Assembly: GCF_005048155.1 (NCBI RefSeq)
Contig: NZ_SUMB01000010.1
Coordinates: 186,001-250,000 of the forward strand
Direction: 5' to 3'
Length of the DNA: 64,000 bases
Source of the DNA: Streptomyces piniterrae
GTDB taxonomy: Bacteria > Actinomycetota > Actinomycetes > Streptomycetales > Streptomycetaceae
Under the pieces are notes generated by a model. It saw nothing but the letters and a program-made list of their open reading frames with translations. It had not been told where the DNA came from and made no database searches. Below are positions 8,101 to 15,362 of the stretch, piece after piece. The first letter of the stretch is position 1. The number at the start of each line of letters is the position of its first letter. The position numbers and the translations under genes were made by a program.

Positions 8101-9106
8101 GGAACACTGCCGGACCCGCAACGACGAGCTGGGCGAGGCCGCCGTGCTGGCCGCGCTGGCCCGGCTCTGGGCGGCGACCGGTACCGGCAACGAGGCCGTC
8201 CTCTTCGCCGAGCGGAGCGTGGCCATCCACCGACGGGTCGGCGGCGCCGGCCCGCGGCTCGCGCACGGGCTGTACGCGCTGGCCGAGGCGCTGTTGGCGA
8301 GCGGCCGGTACGCGGATGCGCTCCGTGAGCTCTTCCAGGCGCTGCCGCTCTTCGAGGCGGACCGGCAGTGGCTCTGGGCGGGCCGGACCCGGTGCCGTAC
8401 GGCCGAGGCGATGGTCTCGCTGATCCGGCCCAGCGAAGCGGAGGCCGCGGCTCAGGACGCGGCGACGCGGCTGCTGGTGCCGGGCGGGGAGCGGTGGCGT
8501 GCCGACGCGCTGCTCGCGCTGGGGCACGCGGAGACCGCGCTGGGGCGCAAGCAGAGCGCTCAGGCGCATTGGCGCGAGGCGCTCGCCGTGTACGAGGCGT
8601 TCGGCGCACCGGAGGCGCACGGCACGCGCGCCCTGTTGCGCGACAAGGACGCGCCGTCGTCGTCGGCCGCCCGCAAGATGTCCCGCACCGCCGACACGGC
8701 CAGAGCCGGCACCGCCCTCCGCGACCTGACCGCGGCCGTCCGCACCCTGCGCGACCAACTCCGCCTACAGGCCGCCGCCCACGTGCTCCCCTCCGCCACC
8801 CCCGACGCTGACATCCCGCACGCCGACACTCCGCACACCGGCACCCCGCACCCCGACACCCCGCACCCCGGCGCCCCGTACATCGACACCCCCGACCTCG
8901 ACACCCACCTCGTCATCCTCGAAGCCGCCGAAGCCGAACTCGACGGCCGAGTGGGCGACTTCGAGCGCACCGGCCGGCTGGCACGGCCGCCCGGGGCCGA
9001 CCTGGACCGACTGCGCACCGTGGTGGACGCGGTCACCGCCTCCGAGGCACTCCCGGCCGCCACCATCGACGCGGCCCGCGAGGTCGACCGCCGGCTCGGC
9101 CCTTAG
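5102..9106 (+). CDS. SAV_2336-type vWA protein fused to SARP-like winged helix, BTAD and TPR region
   Basis: A 1334-residue protein. Order: short N-terminal helix (1-33, MIDRLRQAMSAAGYDL); acidic low-complexity linker (36-132); SAV_2336 N-terminal-related region with a vWA-like core whose MIDAS is Asp230-x-Ser232-x-Ser234 (VLLVDCSPSMQVW), followed by a FLLTDG strand; a second linker (~590-615); a winged helix and BTAD of the AfsR/SARP type (~616-775, LRFTVLGPVGAWRG, SLYAYTARLRREL); TPR-like helices (~870-1180); and a PHPDT-type repeat stretch (~1239-1268). It is the last gene of the operon, overlapping MoxR by 4 bp. The fusion suggests a vWA protein worked on by MoxR that also binds DNA or senses ligands; this is inference. 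Confidence 0.8.
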   Translation: MIDRLRQAMSAAGYDLGATELLDVLWLARVMEGRAGERGETEGADPADPARSAAAGSESGEVAESGELAEGAEGAAGAEDAEGAECAGSGEAADCSQYADPAVPDGRTGPTGPTDPLNTADSTGSTDPADPITRLAPDTPPRRALYAIGSQGGGAGGERARPARAPGRRALSDAQQLGRALRPLRRSRDHPHRTVTDIEATVRLAAETGFLDIVSRPDQERRWSAVLLVDCSPSMQVWGSLAAELRHLLSRSTVFRSVRLRTIDPQNPGAPVRHQQAAGAAVTFLLTDGTSHGWRGPQAVRTLSAWARGGPMAVLNPLPRRLWRGTALDARPRLLAAPDAFDPVGRLVVCDPLSGEPDPDAAGALALPVLHPTASAVGQWAGLLTRPGVPHLVETALLAEAPARTPHRPHGTAEELVAHFRGAFSPEAYRLAVRLSAIRPLTTPLMQLVRAATMRDAGPTHVAEILLGGLLERADRADEDGPAAAARTLDRALGMPPGQLVQPVYDFRPGVRELLFSGLGAEQAVEVVESVGRSLEPYMGRLPDFPVLMGDAAGELRLHRSARAFAVLASPVLERMGGTAPEFAPSAASAPATGAATSTPAPPATVESPPRSPSPRQLRFTVLGPVGAWRGDTPLVSGSLRQRTLLAALLLGRGRPATEAELIDALWGDEPPQAARNSLYAYTARLRRELRDDPVALIREADGFALRAPDGSPPALDLAQAERLIQQARDAGNADAARQLRDRALALWDGEPLAGLPGPFAQAQRERLERWRQDLMDGVYRPFEDAAYRPFERQEAETSAVAPMASTEPPDAQHDETLSHRLARHLAMGRQVHEIRYPGDRMVNDLARASTDELPAVTDGAQALADWSDETPDVLTLVRQAMVGNAGSVRHAADLLLLVQVTAESGAHAAAFEPAARVVATRAAMEGDGRAEGRARVALAEAYLAVGRFAEAEHEAQEAGRLARASHDPLTGFRAPLAAGLGALHEQRHDDAERHLTEAWEHCRTRNDELGEAAVLAALARLWAATGTGNEAVLFAERSVAIHRRVGGAGPRLAHGLYALAEALLASGRYADALRELFQALPLFEADRQWLWAGRTRCRTAEAMVSLIRPSEAEAAAQDAATRLLVPGGERWRADALLALGHAETALGRKQSAQAHWREALAVYEAFGAPEAHGTRALLRDKDAPSSSAARKMSRTADTARAGTALRDLTAAVRTLRDQLRLQAAAHVLPSATPDADIPHADTPHTGTPHPDTPHPGAPYIDTPDLDTHLVILEAAEAELDGRVGDFERTGRLARPPGADLDRLRTVVDAVTASEALPAATIDAAREVDRRLGP
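8816..8905 (+). repeat. Six in-frame 15-nt repeats
   Basis: Six units of 15 nt encode PHADT, PHTGT, PHPDT, PHPGA, PYIDT and PDLDT near the C-terminus of the vWA-SARP protein. Likely a flexible Pro/His/Asp/Thr linker before the last ~65 residues. Confidence 0.8.
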
Positions 9107-9954
9107 CCACGAGCCCCCGCCCCCGGCGCCCGCAGGAACTCCGCCAACGCGCCCGCAAGCTCCGCGGGCGCGTCTTCCTGCACAAGATGCCCCGCCCCTT
9201 CGATGAGCCGAAGGCGCGCGCCGGGGATCCGCGCGGCCAGTTCGTGGCCCTTGGCCACCGGGGTCCAACTGTCCTGCGTGCCCCAGCAGATCAGCACCGG
9301 CGGCGCGATCTCCCCGTAGCGCCCCTCGATCTCATCCGTGAACCGCTGATCGTTCTGCTCGATCTGCCGGTAGAAAGCGGGCCGTCCGTCCTCCGTGCAC
9401 CACGGCTCGACCAGCGCGTCGAGGACGGTCGGATGCAAGCCCGGATGGCTCGTCGACGAGACGTACTCCCTGACCAGCGCCCGGTGCAGGTCCGGCGGCA
9501 ACTGCGCGAAGACCCCGGCATGCGCACCCATGAGCCGGTACGTGGGCGATCCCCAGGGCGCCATTGCCACCGGGTCGACGAGCGCCAGTCGGTCGTACCG
9601 CACGCCATGCAGCAGATGTGCCCGCAGCGCGACACAACCACCGAAGTCATGGGCGACGACGGCCGGTTGGGCCAGTCCCCAGTGCGCCAGCAGCTCCCCG
9701 AACACCACCGCCTGCGCGGCGAGCGAGACGTCCTGGCCCGCCCGCTTCTCCGATGCGCCATAGCCCGGCATGTCCCACACGAACACGCGATGCCGCCCGG
9801 CGAGGGACCGTGCGACACCCCGCCAGACATACGAGGAGAACGGCGTTCCATGCAGCAGCACCACCGGCGGCGCCCCAGAGTCCTCGCCGAGCACGGCCCA
9901 CCGCACCTCACCGGCCGAGCTGCGAAACGTACGGTCCAGAAGCCACTGTGTCAT
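9103..9954 (-). CDS. Alpha/beta hydrolase, dehalogenase/epoxide hydrolase-like
   Basis: A 283-residue alpha/beta-hydrolase fold protein. The oxyanion loop is HGTPFSSYVWR; the nucleophile elbow reads VVAHDFGG, so the nucleophile is Asp rather than Ser. Asp nucleophiles belong to haloalkane dehalogenases and epoxide hydrolases. Late acid and base candidates are Asp in WGTQDSWTP and His in IEGAGHLVQED. The loop has Thr where true haloalkane dehalogenases have Asn (HGNP), so the exact reaction is open. It converges on the vWA-SARP gene, the two stops overlapping by 4 bp. A perfect inverted repeat sits immediately before its start codon. Confidence 0.75.
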   Translation of the reverse strand: MTQWLLDRTFRSSAGEVRWAVLGEDSGAPPVVLLHGTPFSSYVWRGVARSLAGRHRVFVWDMPGYGASEKRAGQDVSLAAQAVVFGELLAHWGLAQPAVVAHDFGGCVALRAHLLHGVRYDRLALVDPVAMAPWGSPTYRLMGAHAGVFAQLPPDLHRALVREYVSSTSHPGLHPTVLDALVEPWCTEDGRPAFYRQIEQNDQRFTDEIEGRYGEIAPPVLICWGTQDSWTPVAKGHELAARIPGARLRLIEGAGHLVQEDAPAELAGALAEFLRAPGAGARG

Positions 9955-9956
9955 GA

Positions 9957-9981
9957 CCGTAAGGCTAGTTACTCCTTACGG
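9957..9981. promoter_or_regulatory. Perfect 8-bp inverted repeat before the hydrolase gene
   Basis: CCGTAAGG at 9957-9964 and CCTTACGG at 9974-9981 are separated by 9 nt, 2 bp upstream of the hydrolase ATG at 9954. Size and position fit a repressor operator overlapping the promoter or start. No regulator gene is adjacent. Confidence 0.45.
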
Positions 9982-10174
9982 CACTGTCGAGAGTGCCGGC
10001 CTACCGGGCTTCAGACCACGTGCGGACCGTGCCGGGGTGGGGCCGCGCCGGGTGGGGTCGGGCCCCATGGCCGGTCGGGACCTCGCAAGCCCGAGCCCCA
10101 CGCCGCCCCCGTCGAACGCATGCACCCCCGCGCCGGGCGTGCGCCCCGGCGCCGCCTCGTAGAATCAGCCCACC

Positions 10175-11344
10175 ATGGTTTACCTCGACCACGCCGCCAC
10201 CACTCCGATGCTCCCGGAGGCGGTGCAGGCGATGAACGCCCAGCTGACCGTCACCGGCAACGCGTCCTCCCTGCACGCCGCCGGCCGGCGGGCCCGGCGT
10301 GCCGTGGAGGAGTCGCGGGAATCGCTCGCCGCCTCCCTGGGCGCGCGCCCGAGCGAAGTCGTCTTCACCTCGGGCGGCACGGAGGCCGACAATCTCGCGG
10401 TCAAGGGTTTGTACTGGTCCCGCCGGGCCGCCGACCCGGCGCGCACCCGCGTCCTCGCGAGCCCCGTCGAGCACCATGCCGTCCTGGACGCCGTGGAATG
10501 GCTCGCCGAGCACGAGGGCGCGAACGTCGAATGGCTGCCGGTCGACGGCCACGGCCGGGTGCACGCCGACGCGCTGCGCGACGCCATCGCCCGCAACCCC
10601 GACGATGTCGCGCTGGCCACGGTCATGTGGGCCAACAACGAGATCGGCACCATTCAGCCGGTCCGTGAACTCGCCCAGGCGGCAAGGGAGTTCGACGTCC
10701 CGCTGCACGCCGACGCGGTCCAGGCGTTCGGTCAGCTGGAGGTCGACTTCGCCGCCTCCGGGCTCGCCGCGATGACCGTCTCCGCCCACAAGATCGGCGG
10801 CCCGTACGGCATCGGCGCGCTGCTGCTGGGCCGCGAGTACGCCCCGGTGCCGGTGCTGCACGGCGGCGGCCAGGAGCGGCACGTACGCTCCGGCACCCTC
10901 GACACCCCCGCCATCGCCGCCTTCGCCGCCGCCGGCCGGCATGCCGCCGAGCACCGCGAGGAGTTCGCCCGCGACATCGGCGCCCTCCGCGACGACCTGA
11001 TCAAGGCCGTCCGCGCCGCCGCGCCCGACGCCGTCCTCGGCGGCGACCCGGACCCCGCGGGCCGCCTCCCCGCCAACGCCCACTTCTCCTTCCCCGGCTG
11101 CGAGGGCGACTCCCTCCTCCTGCTGCTGGACGCCCAGGACATCGAGTGCTCCACGGGCTCCGCCTGCACGGCCGGTGTCGCCCAGCCCAGCCACGTCCTG
11201 CTGGCCACCGGCATGGACCCGCGCCTGGCCCGCGGCACCCTGCGGTTCTCCCTCGGCCACACCTCCACCGCCGCGGATGTCGCGGCACTGGCCCAGACCA
11301 TCGGCCCGGTGGTGGAACGGGCACGCAGCGCGGGCCTCAGCTAG
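10175..11344 (+). CDS. Cysteine desulfurase (NifS/IscS family)
   Basis: A 389-residue PLP enzyme that releases sulfur from cysteine as an enzyme persulfide. Visible motifs are YLDHAATTP at the N-terminus, TSGGTEADNLAVKG, EHHAV, the PLP lysine at ~206 in SAHKIGGPYG, and the catalytic cysteine at ~331 in STGSACTAG. It starts at ATG 10175. mnmA lies downstream on the same strand, separated by an amidase gene on the opposite strand, so it is the likely sulfur donor for tRNA 2-thiouridine formation; it may also serve other sulfur pathways. Confidence 0.92.
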   Translation: MVYLDHAATTPMLPEAVQAMNAQLTVTGNASSLHAAGRRARRAVEESRESLAASLGARPSEVVFTSGGTEADNLAVKGLYWSRRAADPARTRVLASPVEHHAVLDAVEWLAEHEGANVEWLPVDGHGRVHADALRDAIARNPDDVALATVMWANNEIGTIQPVRELAQAAREFDVPLHADAVQAFGQLEVDFAASGLAAMTVSAHKIGGPYGIGALLLGREYAPVPVLHGGGQERHVRSGTLDTPAIAAFAAAGRHAAEHREEFARDIGALRDDLIKAVRAAAPDAVLGGDPDPAGRLPANAHFSFPGCEGDSLLLLLDAQDIECSTGSACTAGVAQPSHVLLATGMDPRLARGTLRFSLGHTSTAADVAALAQTIGPVVERARSAGLS

Positions 11345-11396
11345 CGGGGGCGGTGCGGGGGCCGGGGTTGCCCGCGCCCCGTCCGCCCGTCACCGC

Positions 11397-12107
11397 TCAC
11401 GCCTTCCGCGACCCCGCCCGCCGCATCTCCGCCCGTACGAGCCGCAGGTACCGCCCCCAGTCCCAGTGCGGCCCCGGATCGGTGTGATCCGTCCCCGGCA
11501 CCTCCACATGCCCGACGATGTGCTCCCGGTCCGCGGGGAAGCCGTACCGCAGGCAGATCCCCGCCGTCAGGCGCGCCGACGACGCGTACATGGCATCCGT
11601 GAACGACTCCGGCCGGTCCACGAACCCCTCGTGCTCGATCCCCACACTGCGCTCGTTGTAGCCGCGATCACCCGCGTGGAACGCCACATCCAGCTCGCGG
11701 ATCAGCTGCGCGACATGCCCGTCCTTGCGTATGACGTAGTGGGCGGCGGCCTCGTGATCCGGATCCTGGAAGACCTTCAGCGCGGTCGCGTAGCTTCCCT
11801 GGACGACATGGATCACCACCCGGTCGATCTCGTAGTCCGCGGGCCGGTCCGCGCGCCGCCAGTTCTCCGTGGACGCCGCCACCCACTGCGCGCCCCGGTA
11901 GTCGACCTCGCCCGGCTTGCGCGGCTTGTCATGGCCCGGCAGACGCCACCACAAGTGCGCCAGCTCCTCCCGCGCCCCCAGCGCCGCAGCCCCGGCCGCC
12001 ACCAGCCCGCCGCCCCCGATCCACAGCGCCCGCCGCCGCGAGACCCCCGTCCCGGCGGCCGCTTCCCGACCGTCCCCCGGCCCCGCCTCGTGATCTCTCT
12101 TCCCCAT
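11397..12107 (-). CDS. Exported N-acetylmuramoyl-L-alanine amidase (Amidase_2)
   Basis: A 236-residue protein with a twin-arginine-like signal (SRRRALWIGGGGLVAAGAAA) near residues 23-45, suggesting Tat export. The amidase_2/PGRP fold follows: VVIHVVQGSY with the first zinc His, HYVIRKDGHVAQLI, SVGIEHEG, and IVGHVEVPGTDHTDPG with the second His and an Asp in the third metal position. It should cut the lactyl-Ala bond of peptidoglycan. ATG 12107 is chosen because it places the signal peptide correctly; the open frame extends upstream only as the antisense of mnmA. It is divergent from mnmA with 54 bp between starts. Confidence 0.85.
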   Translation of the reverse strand: MGKRDHEAGPGDGREAAAGTGVSRRRALWIGGGGLVAAGAAALGAREELAHLWWRLPGHDKPRKPGEVDYRGAQWVAASTENWRRADRPADYEIDRVVIHVVQGSYATALKVFQDPDHEAAAHYVIRKDGHVAQLIRELDVAFHAGDRGYNERSVGIEHEGFVDRPESFTDAMYASSARLTAGICLRYGFPADREHIVGHVEVPGTDHTDPGPHWDWGRYLRLVRAEMRRAGSRKA

Positions 12108-12161
12108 GCGCTGCTTAACGCTTTCCGCGCTGTCGGTGGTTCCGTCTACTCTGGAGAGGTT

Positions 12162-13292
12162 ATGACTGACGACGCTCCCCGCCGCCTCCGCGTACTCGCC
12201 GCCATGTCCGGCGGCGTCGACTCCGCCGTCGCCGCCGCCCGTGCCGCCGAGGCCGGCCACGACGTGACCGGCGTCCACCTCGCCCTGTCCGAGAACCCGA
12301 AATCGTTCCGTACGGGCGCCCGCGGCTGCTGCACCATCGAGGACTCCCACGACGCCCGCCGCGCCGCCGACGTCATCGGCATCCCCTTCTACGTCTGGGA
12401 TCTCGCCGAGCGCTTCCGTGAGGACGTCGTCGACGACTTCATCGCGGAGTACGAGGCCGGCCGCACCCCGAACCCCTGCCTGCGCTGCAACGAGAAGATC
12501 AAGTTCGCCGCGCTGCTGGACAAGGCCCTCGCCCTCGGATTCGACGCCGTGTGCACCGGCCACTACGCGACGGTGGTCCTCCGCGAGGACGGCAGCCGCG
12601 AGCTGCACCGCGCCTCCGACATGGCCAAGGACCAGTCCTACGTCCTCGGCGTGCTCGACGAGAAGCAGCTGGCGCACGCCATGTTCCCGCTCGGCGACAC
12701 GATCACCACCAAGCCCGAGATCCGCGAAGAGGCCGCCCGCCGCGGCCTGTTCGTCGCCAAGAAGCCCGACAGCCACGACATCTGCTTCATCGCCGACGGC
12801 GACACCCAGGGCTTCCTCGCCAAGCGCCTCGGCGCGGCCGAGGGCGACATCGTCGACGAGTCGGGCGCCGTCCTCGGCACCCACGAGGGCGCGTACGGCT
12901 TCACGATCGGCCAGCGCAAGGGCCTCCGCATCGGCCACCCGGCCCCCGACGGCAAGCCGCGCTACGTCCTGGACATCTCCCCGGTCGACAACACCGTCAC
13001 GGTCGGCCCCGTCGAGTCCCTCGACGTCACGGCCCTGACCGCCATCAGGCCCCGCTGGTGCGGCCGCCCCCCGACCGCCGGACCCGCCACCTACACCGCC
13101 CAGCTCCGCGCCCACGGCGGCGAGACGGAGGTCACCGCCGAGCTGATCGACGAAACCGAAGTCCAGGTGACCTTCACGGAGCCGGTGCGTGGCGTCGCCC
13201 CCGGCCAGGCGATCGTCCTCTACGACGGCACCCGGGTCGTCGGCTCGGCAACGATCGCGACTACGGACCGGCGGGTGCGGGCGGAGGCGTAA
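12162..13292 (+). CDS. mnmA: tRNA-specific 2-thiouridylase MnmA
   Basis: A 376-residue enzyme that thiolates U34 of tRNA-Lys, -Glu and -Gln. The PP-loop is MSGGVDSAVAAA near the N-terminus; the catalytic cysteines are ~Cys106 (NPCLRCN) and ~Cys208 (SHDICFI); GHYA and YGFTIGQRKGL are family motifs, and a C-terminal beta domain ends the protein. ATG 12162 is preceded by GGAGAGG. An adjacent cysteine desulfurase supplies the likely sulfur source. Upstream in-frame sequence is antisense of the amidase gene and is not coding. Confidence 0.95.
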   Translation: MTDDAPRRLRVLAAMSGGVDSAVAAARAAEAGHDVTGVHLALSENPKSFRTGARGCCTIEDSHDARRAADVIGIPFYVWDLAERFREDVVDDFIAEYEAGRTPNPCLRCNEKIKFAALLDKALALGFDAVCTGHYATVVLREDGSRELHRASDMAKDQSYVLGVLDEKQLAHAMFPLGDTITTKPEIREEAARRGLFVAKKPDSHDICFIADGDTQGFLAKRLGAAEGDIVDESGAVLGTHEGAYGFTIGQRKGLRIGHPAPDGKPRYVLDISPVDNTVTVGPVESLDVTALTAIRPRWCGRPPTAGPATYTAQLRAHGGETEVTAELIDETEVQVTFTEPVRGVAPGQAIVLYDGTRVVGSATIATTDRRVRAEA

Positions 13293-13325
13293 CGGGGGCT
13301 GCGGCGGGGCCTGGCCTGACCTGGG

Positions 13326-13754
13326 CTATGCGGCGTGCTCCCAAGGGTTGACGACGGCGGCCCCGGTGCGCTCGAAGTGCTTGGCGTTCCTGGTGGCCAC
13401 GGTCCAGTTGTTGGCGAGTGCGGTCGCGGCGATCAGGGCGTCGGGTGGGTCGATGCCTGTTCCCGTGGCCTTGAGATGCCGATGCAGCTTGACGTACGCG
13501 ATCGCCTCCGGCTCGTCGATGACGGCGATGCGATCTTGATACTCCTGGCGCATATCGTCCAGGGCTTGGGCGTAGCGCGCGCGACGGGTGATGTCGGGAG
13601 CTGCCGCGATGCCTGCTTCGATCTCGGCGATGGTGATGACGCTGATGTACACGTCGGCGGCCGGGATGGACTTCGCCCAGTCGACGACCTCAGGTGCCGG
13701 CCTGGGCCTGACGGAGATCTCGGAGATGACGTTGGTGTCCAGGAGATAGATCAC
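13326..13754 (-). CDS. PIN-domain ribonuclease toxin (VapC-like)
   Basis: A 142-residue PIN-domain protein. Metal-binding acidic residues are visible: Asp6 in YLLDTNVISE, Glu in TIAEIEAG (~44), Asp in PPDALIAATA (~104), and a late polar position in VATRNAKHF. VapC toxins cleave RNA, often tRNA, and are held inactive by a cognate antitoxin. The gene overlaps the upstream small gene by 4 bp (13751-13754), as in toxin-antitoxin operons. The RNA target cannot be told. Confidence 0.85.
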   Translation of the reverse strand: MIYLLDTNVISEISVRPRPAPEVVDWAKSIPAADVYISVITIAEIEAGIAAAPDITRRARYAQALDDMRQEYQDRIAVIDEPEAIAYVKLHRHLKATGTGIDPPDALIAATALANNWTVATRNAKHFERTGAAVVNPWEHAA

Positions 13755-14065
13755 TTGCTGTCATCCTGCTCGTCGTAGGACCGCTCGCCGAATTCCAGTC
13801 CCTCGAACGGGGTCGAGAGCAGGAACTCCATGAACCCGTCGTTCCCCAGCTTCGCCCAGCGGGTGAGCATCGCGGGGAGGTCGTCGATGTCGGTCTCGGA
13901 GAGTTCGGCGTCGAAGTGATGCAGCTGATCCTCGGGCAGTGAATCCCGGATTTCGCGAATGGTGCGCAGCGGATGCGTGCTCTTACGGCCGCCGGTCCGG
14001 TGCGGCTCGTCATGGGGCGGTGAAGACGTCATGGGCGACCCCTTCTCGGCGAGTGCGGAACTCAT
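13751..14065 (-). CDS. Predicted antitoxin partner of the PIN toxin
   Basis: A 104-residue acidic protein. The start at 14065 has a good ribosome binding site (AGAGGAC); an internal ATG at 14032 is possible. The central part (IREIRDSLPEDQLHHFDAE) is helical and the tail carries GLEFGERSYDEQDD. I do not recognise a named antitoxin family with confidence. The antitoxin call rests on position: it is the first gene of a two-gene operon overlapping a PIN toxin by 4 bp. Confidence 0.6.
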   Translation of the reverse strand: MSSALAEKGSPMTSSPPHDEPHRTGGRKSTHPLRTIREIRDSLPEDQLHHFDAELSETDIDDLPAMLTRWAKLGNDGFMEFLLSTPFEGLEFGERSYDEQDDSK

Positions 14066-14144
14066 TGGTGTCCTCTCAGGCTACGGGCTTGGTTCTTGAT
14101 GCGGGCTGGTGATGGTCGTGGGGCGTCGTGGGTGCGTGGTCCGT

Positions 14145-14879
14145 TCAGGTCCGTTCAGGCGGCCGCTCGCACCTCCCTCGCGGCGGTACGGCAGTCGCTG
14201 CAGTCGCGGCAGCGTCCAGGGCGGTCGGCGCGGAACGCGCGATCGCAGCCGTCGCAGTTCTGGAGCGGGATGGCGGCAGGCCGGAGAGCAGCAGGCGGCG
14301 GTCCCGATGGTGGAGACGGGCCAGGAGGTCGACGGCCTGGGGTTCAGGGTCTGGTTCCGGGGCTGTGTCCGGGGCTGATTCCGGCGTGGTTTCCGGCTCG
14401 GGTGCGCGTGCGGGGCGGGGGGTGCGGGGCGGCTCTGAGGCGCGGGCAACGTCATGGGCACCGGCCCCACCATCGGTCCCGGCCTCGCCGTTGGACGCGG
14501 TCTCACCATCCGCCCCGGCCTCACCATCGGCCATGTCCCCGGCGGCCCCCGGCAGGTCGTACGCGAACGTGCGGGTGATGATCCGGCCGTGCGGCCCGCG
14601 TACGACGCGCCGCTCCAGCCAGCCCTCGTCCTCCAGCTCGCGTAACGCCTCGGCGATGGTGATCTTCCCCTCGGCGAAGTGCGCACAGAGGGCCTGGATG
14701 GTGATCGATGCCCCGTCGGGGAGCGACATGATGTACGCGGCGACGCCGACCGTGACCGCGCTACCGGCGCGCTGCGCAAGGCGGTTGGCGAGAACGGTGA
14801 AGTGGGACGTCTGGCGCGCGCGGATGTGAATGACGCCGCTGGATGCGGCCGACGGCGCGTTAGAATGCGCTGAAGTCAT
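14145..14879 (-). CDS. HTH-domain regulator with frameshifted C-terminus
   Basis: The first ~115 residues form a winged-helix-like domain: VIHIRARQTSHFTVLANRLA, then AAYIMSLPDGASITIQALC and ITIAEALRELEDEGWLERR. This matches a Streptomyces HTH family I recognise by its usual tail, a Cys-rich NCDGCDRAFRA...GRCRDC motif. Here that tail is present but in another frame (QNCDGCDRAFRADRPG then RCRDCSDCRTA, ending at stop 14155), and the normal middle segment is missing, so a deletion shifted the frame near 14270. The annotated frame ends in meaningless sequence at 14145. Codon 79 is TTA. The DNA-binding domain may still work; the gene may be decaying. Confidence 0.6.
   Translation of the reverse strand: MTSAHSNAPSAASSGVIHIRARQTSHFTVLANRLAQRAGSAVTVGVAAYIMSLPDGASITIQALCAHFAEGKITIAEALRELEDEGWLERRVVRGPHGRIITRTFAYDLPGAAGDMADGEAGADGETASNGEAGTDGGAGAHDVARASEPPRTPRPARAPEPETTPESAPDTAPEPDPEPQAVDLLARLHHRDRRLLLSGLPPSRSRTATAAIARSAPTALDAAATAATAVPPRGRCERPPERT
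14643..14645 (-). promoter_or_regulatory. In-frame TTA codon in HTH gene
   Basis: Codon 79 of the HTH gene is TTA (GAG GCG TTA CGC GAG), one of two TTA codons found in genes of this window; it predicts bldA-dependent translation. Confidence 0.8.
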
Positions 14880-15170
14880 TGGGAAGGGCTTGCTTCCTGT
14901 GATGAGGCCCTCGGGTTCGGGACTGCCATCCCGCCGGGGGCCGTTCTCTTTCGGATTGTGGTCGCAGATCGCAGCGTTCGTGGTGCTGGATCCGCACCGA
15001 GAGTAACCGCATTCCGGACGCCCCCACGCCCAAGTCACCCGATGGGGTGAGGAGTTGGCGACGGTGGGGGCGGTAGGTGGGTGTGGTTCTCTGCCCGGGT
15101 TCTTTGGTTGGCCGGCCGGGTCACCGGCGGGCGGTGGGGCGGAACCTGGTGCCGCCCCACCGGCGTCCGG

Positions 15171-15362
15171 TCAGCCGGCTTCCGGCGCGACCTGCGCGTA
15201 TGCGACGAACGACGCCCAGGAGGCGGGGGTGACCGCGATGGAGGGCATCGAGATGTCCTTGGAGTCGCGGATGTGGACGGTGCAGGGGCCGGCGGCGACC
15301 TCGACGCACGCGCCATCGTCGACGCTGTAGCTGCTCTTGAACCACGCCAGTTCGGTGTTCAT
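15171..15362 (-). CDS. DUF397 domain protein
   Basis: A 63-residue protein: LAWFKSSYSVDDGACVEVA at the N-terminus, then VHIRDSKD and WASFVAYA. The WxKSSYS...G.CVEVA...V.VRDSKD pattern is DUF397, a short domain abundant in Streptomyces and usually encoded directly beside an XRE/DUF5753 regulator, as in BldB/WhiJ-type loci. Here no regulator gene is adjacent on the same strand, so it looks orphaned. Confidence 0.85.
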   Translation of the reverse strand: MNTELAWFKSSYSVDDGACVEVAAGPCTVHIRDSKDISMPSIAVTPASWASFVAYAQVAPEAG

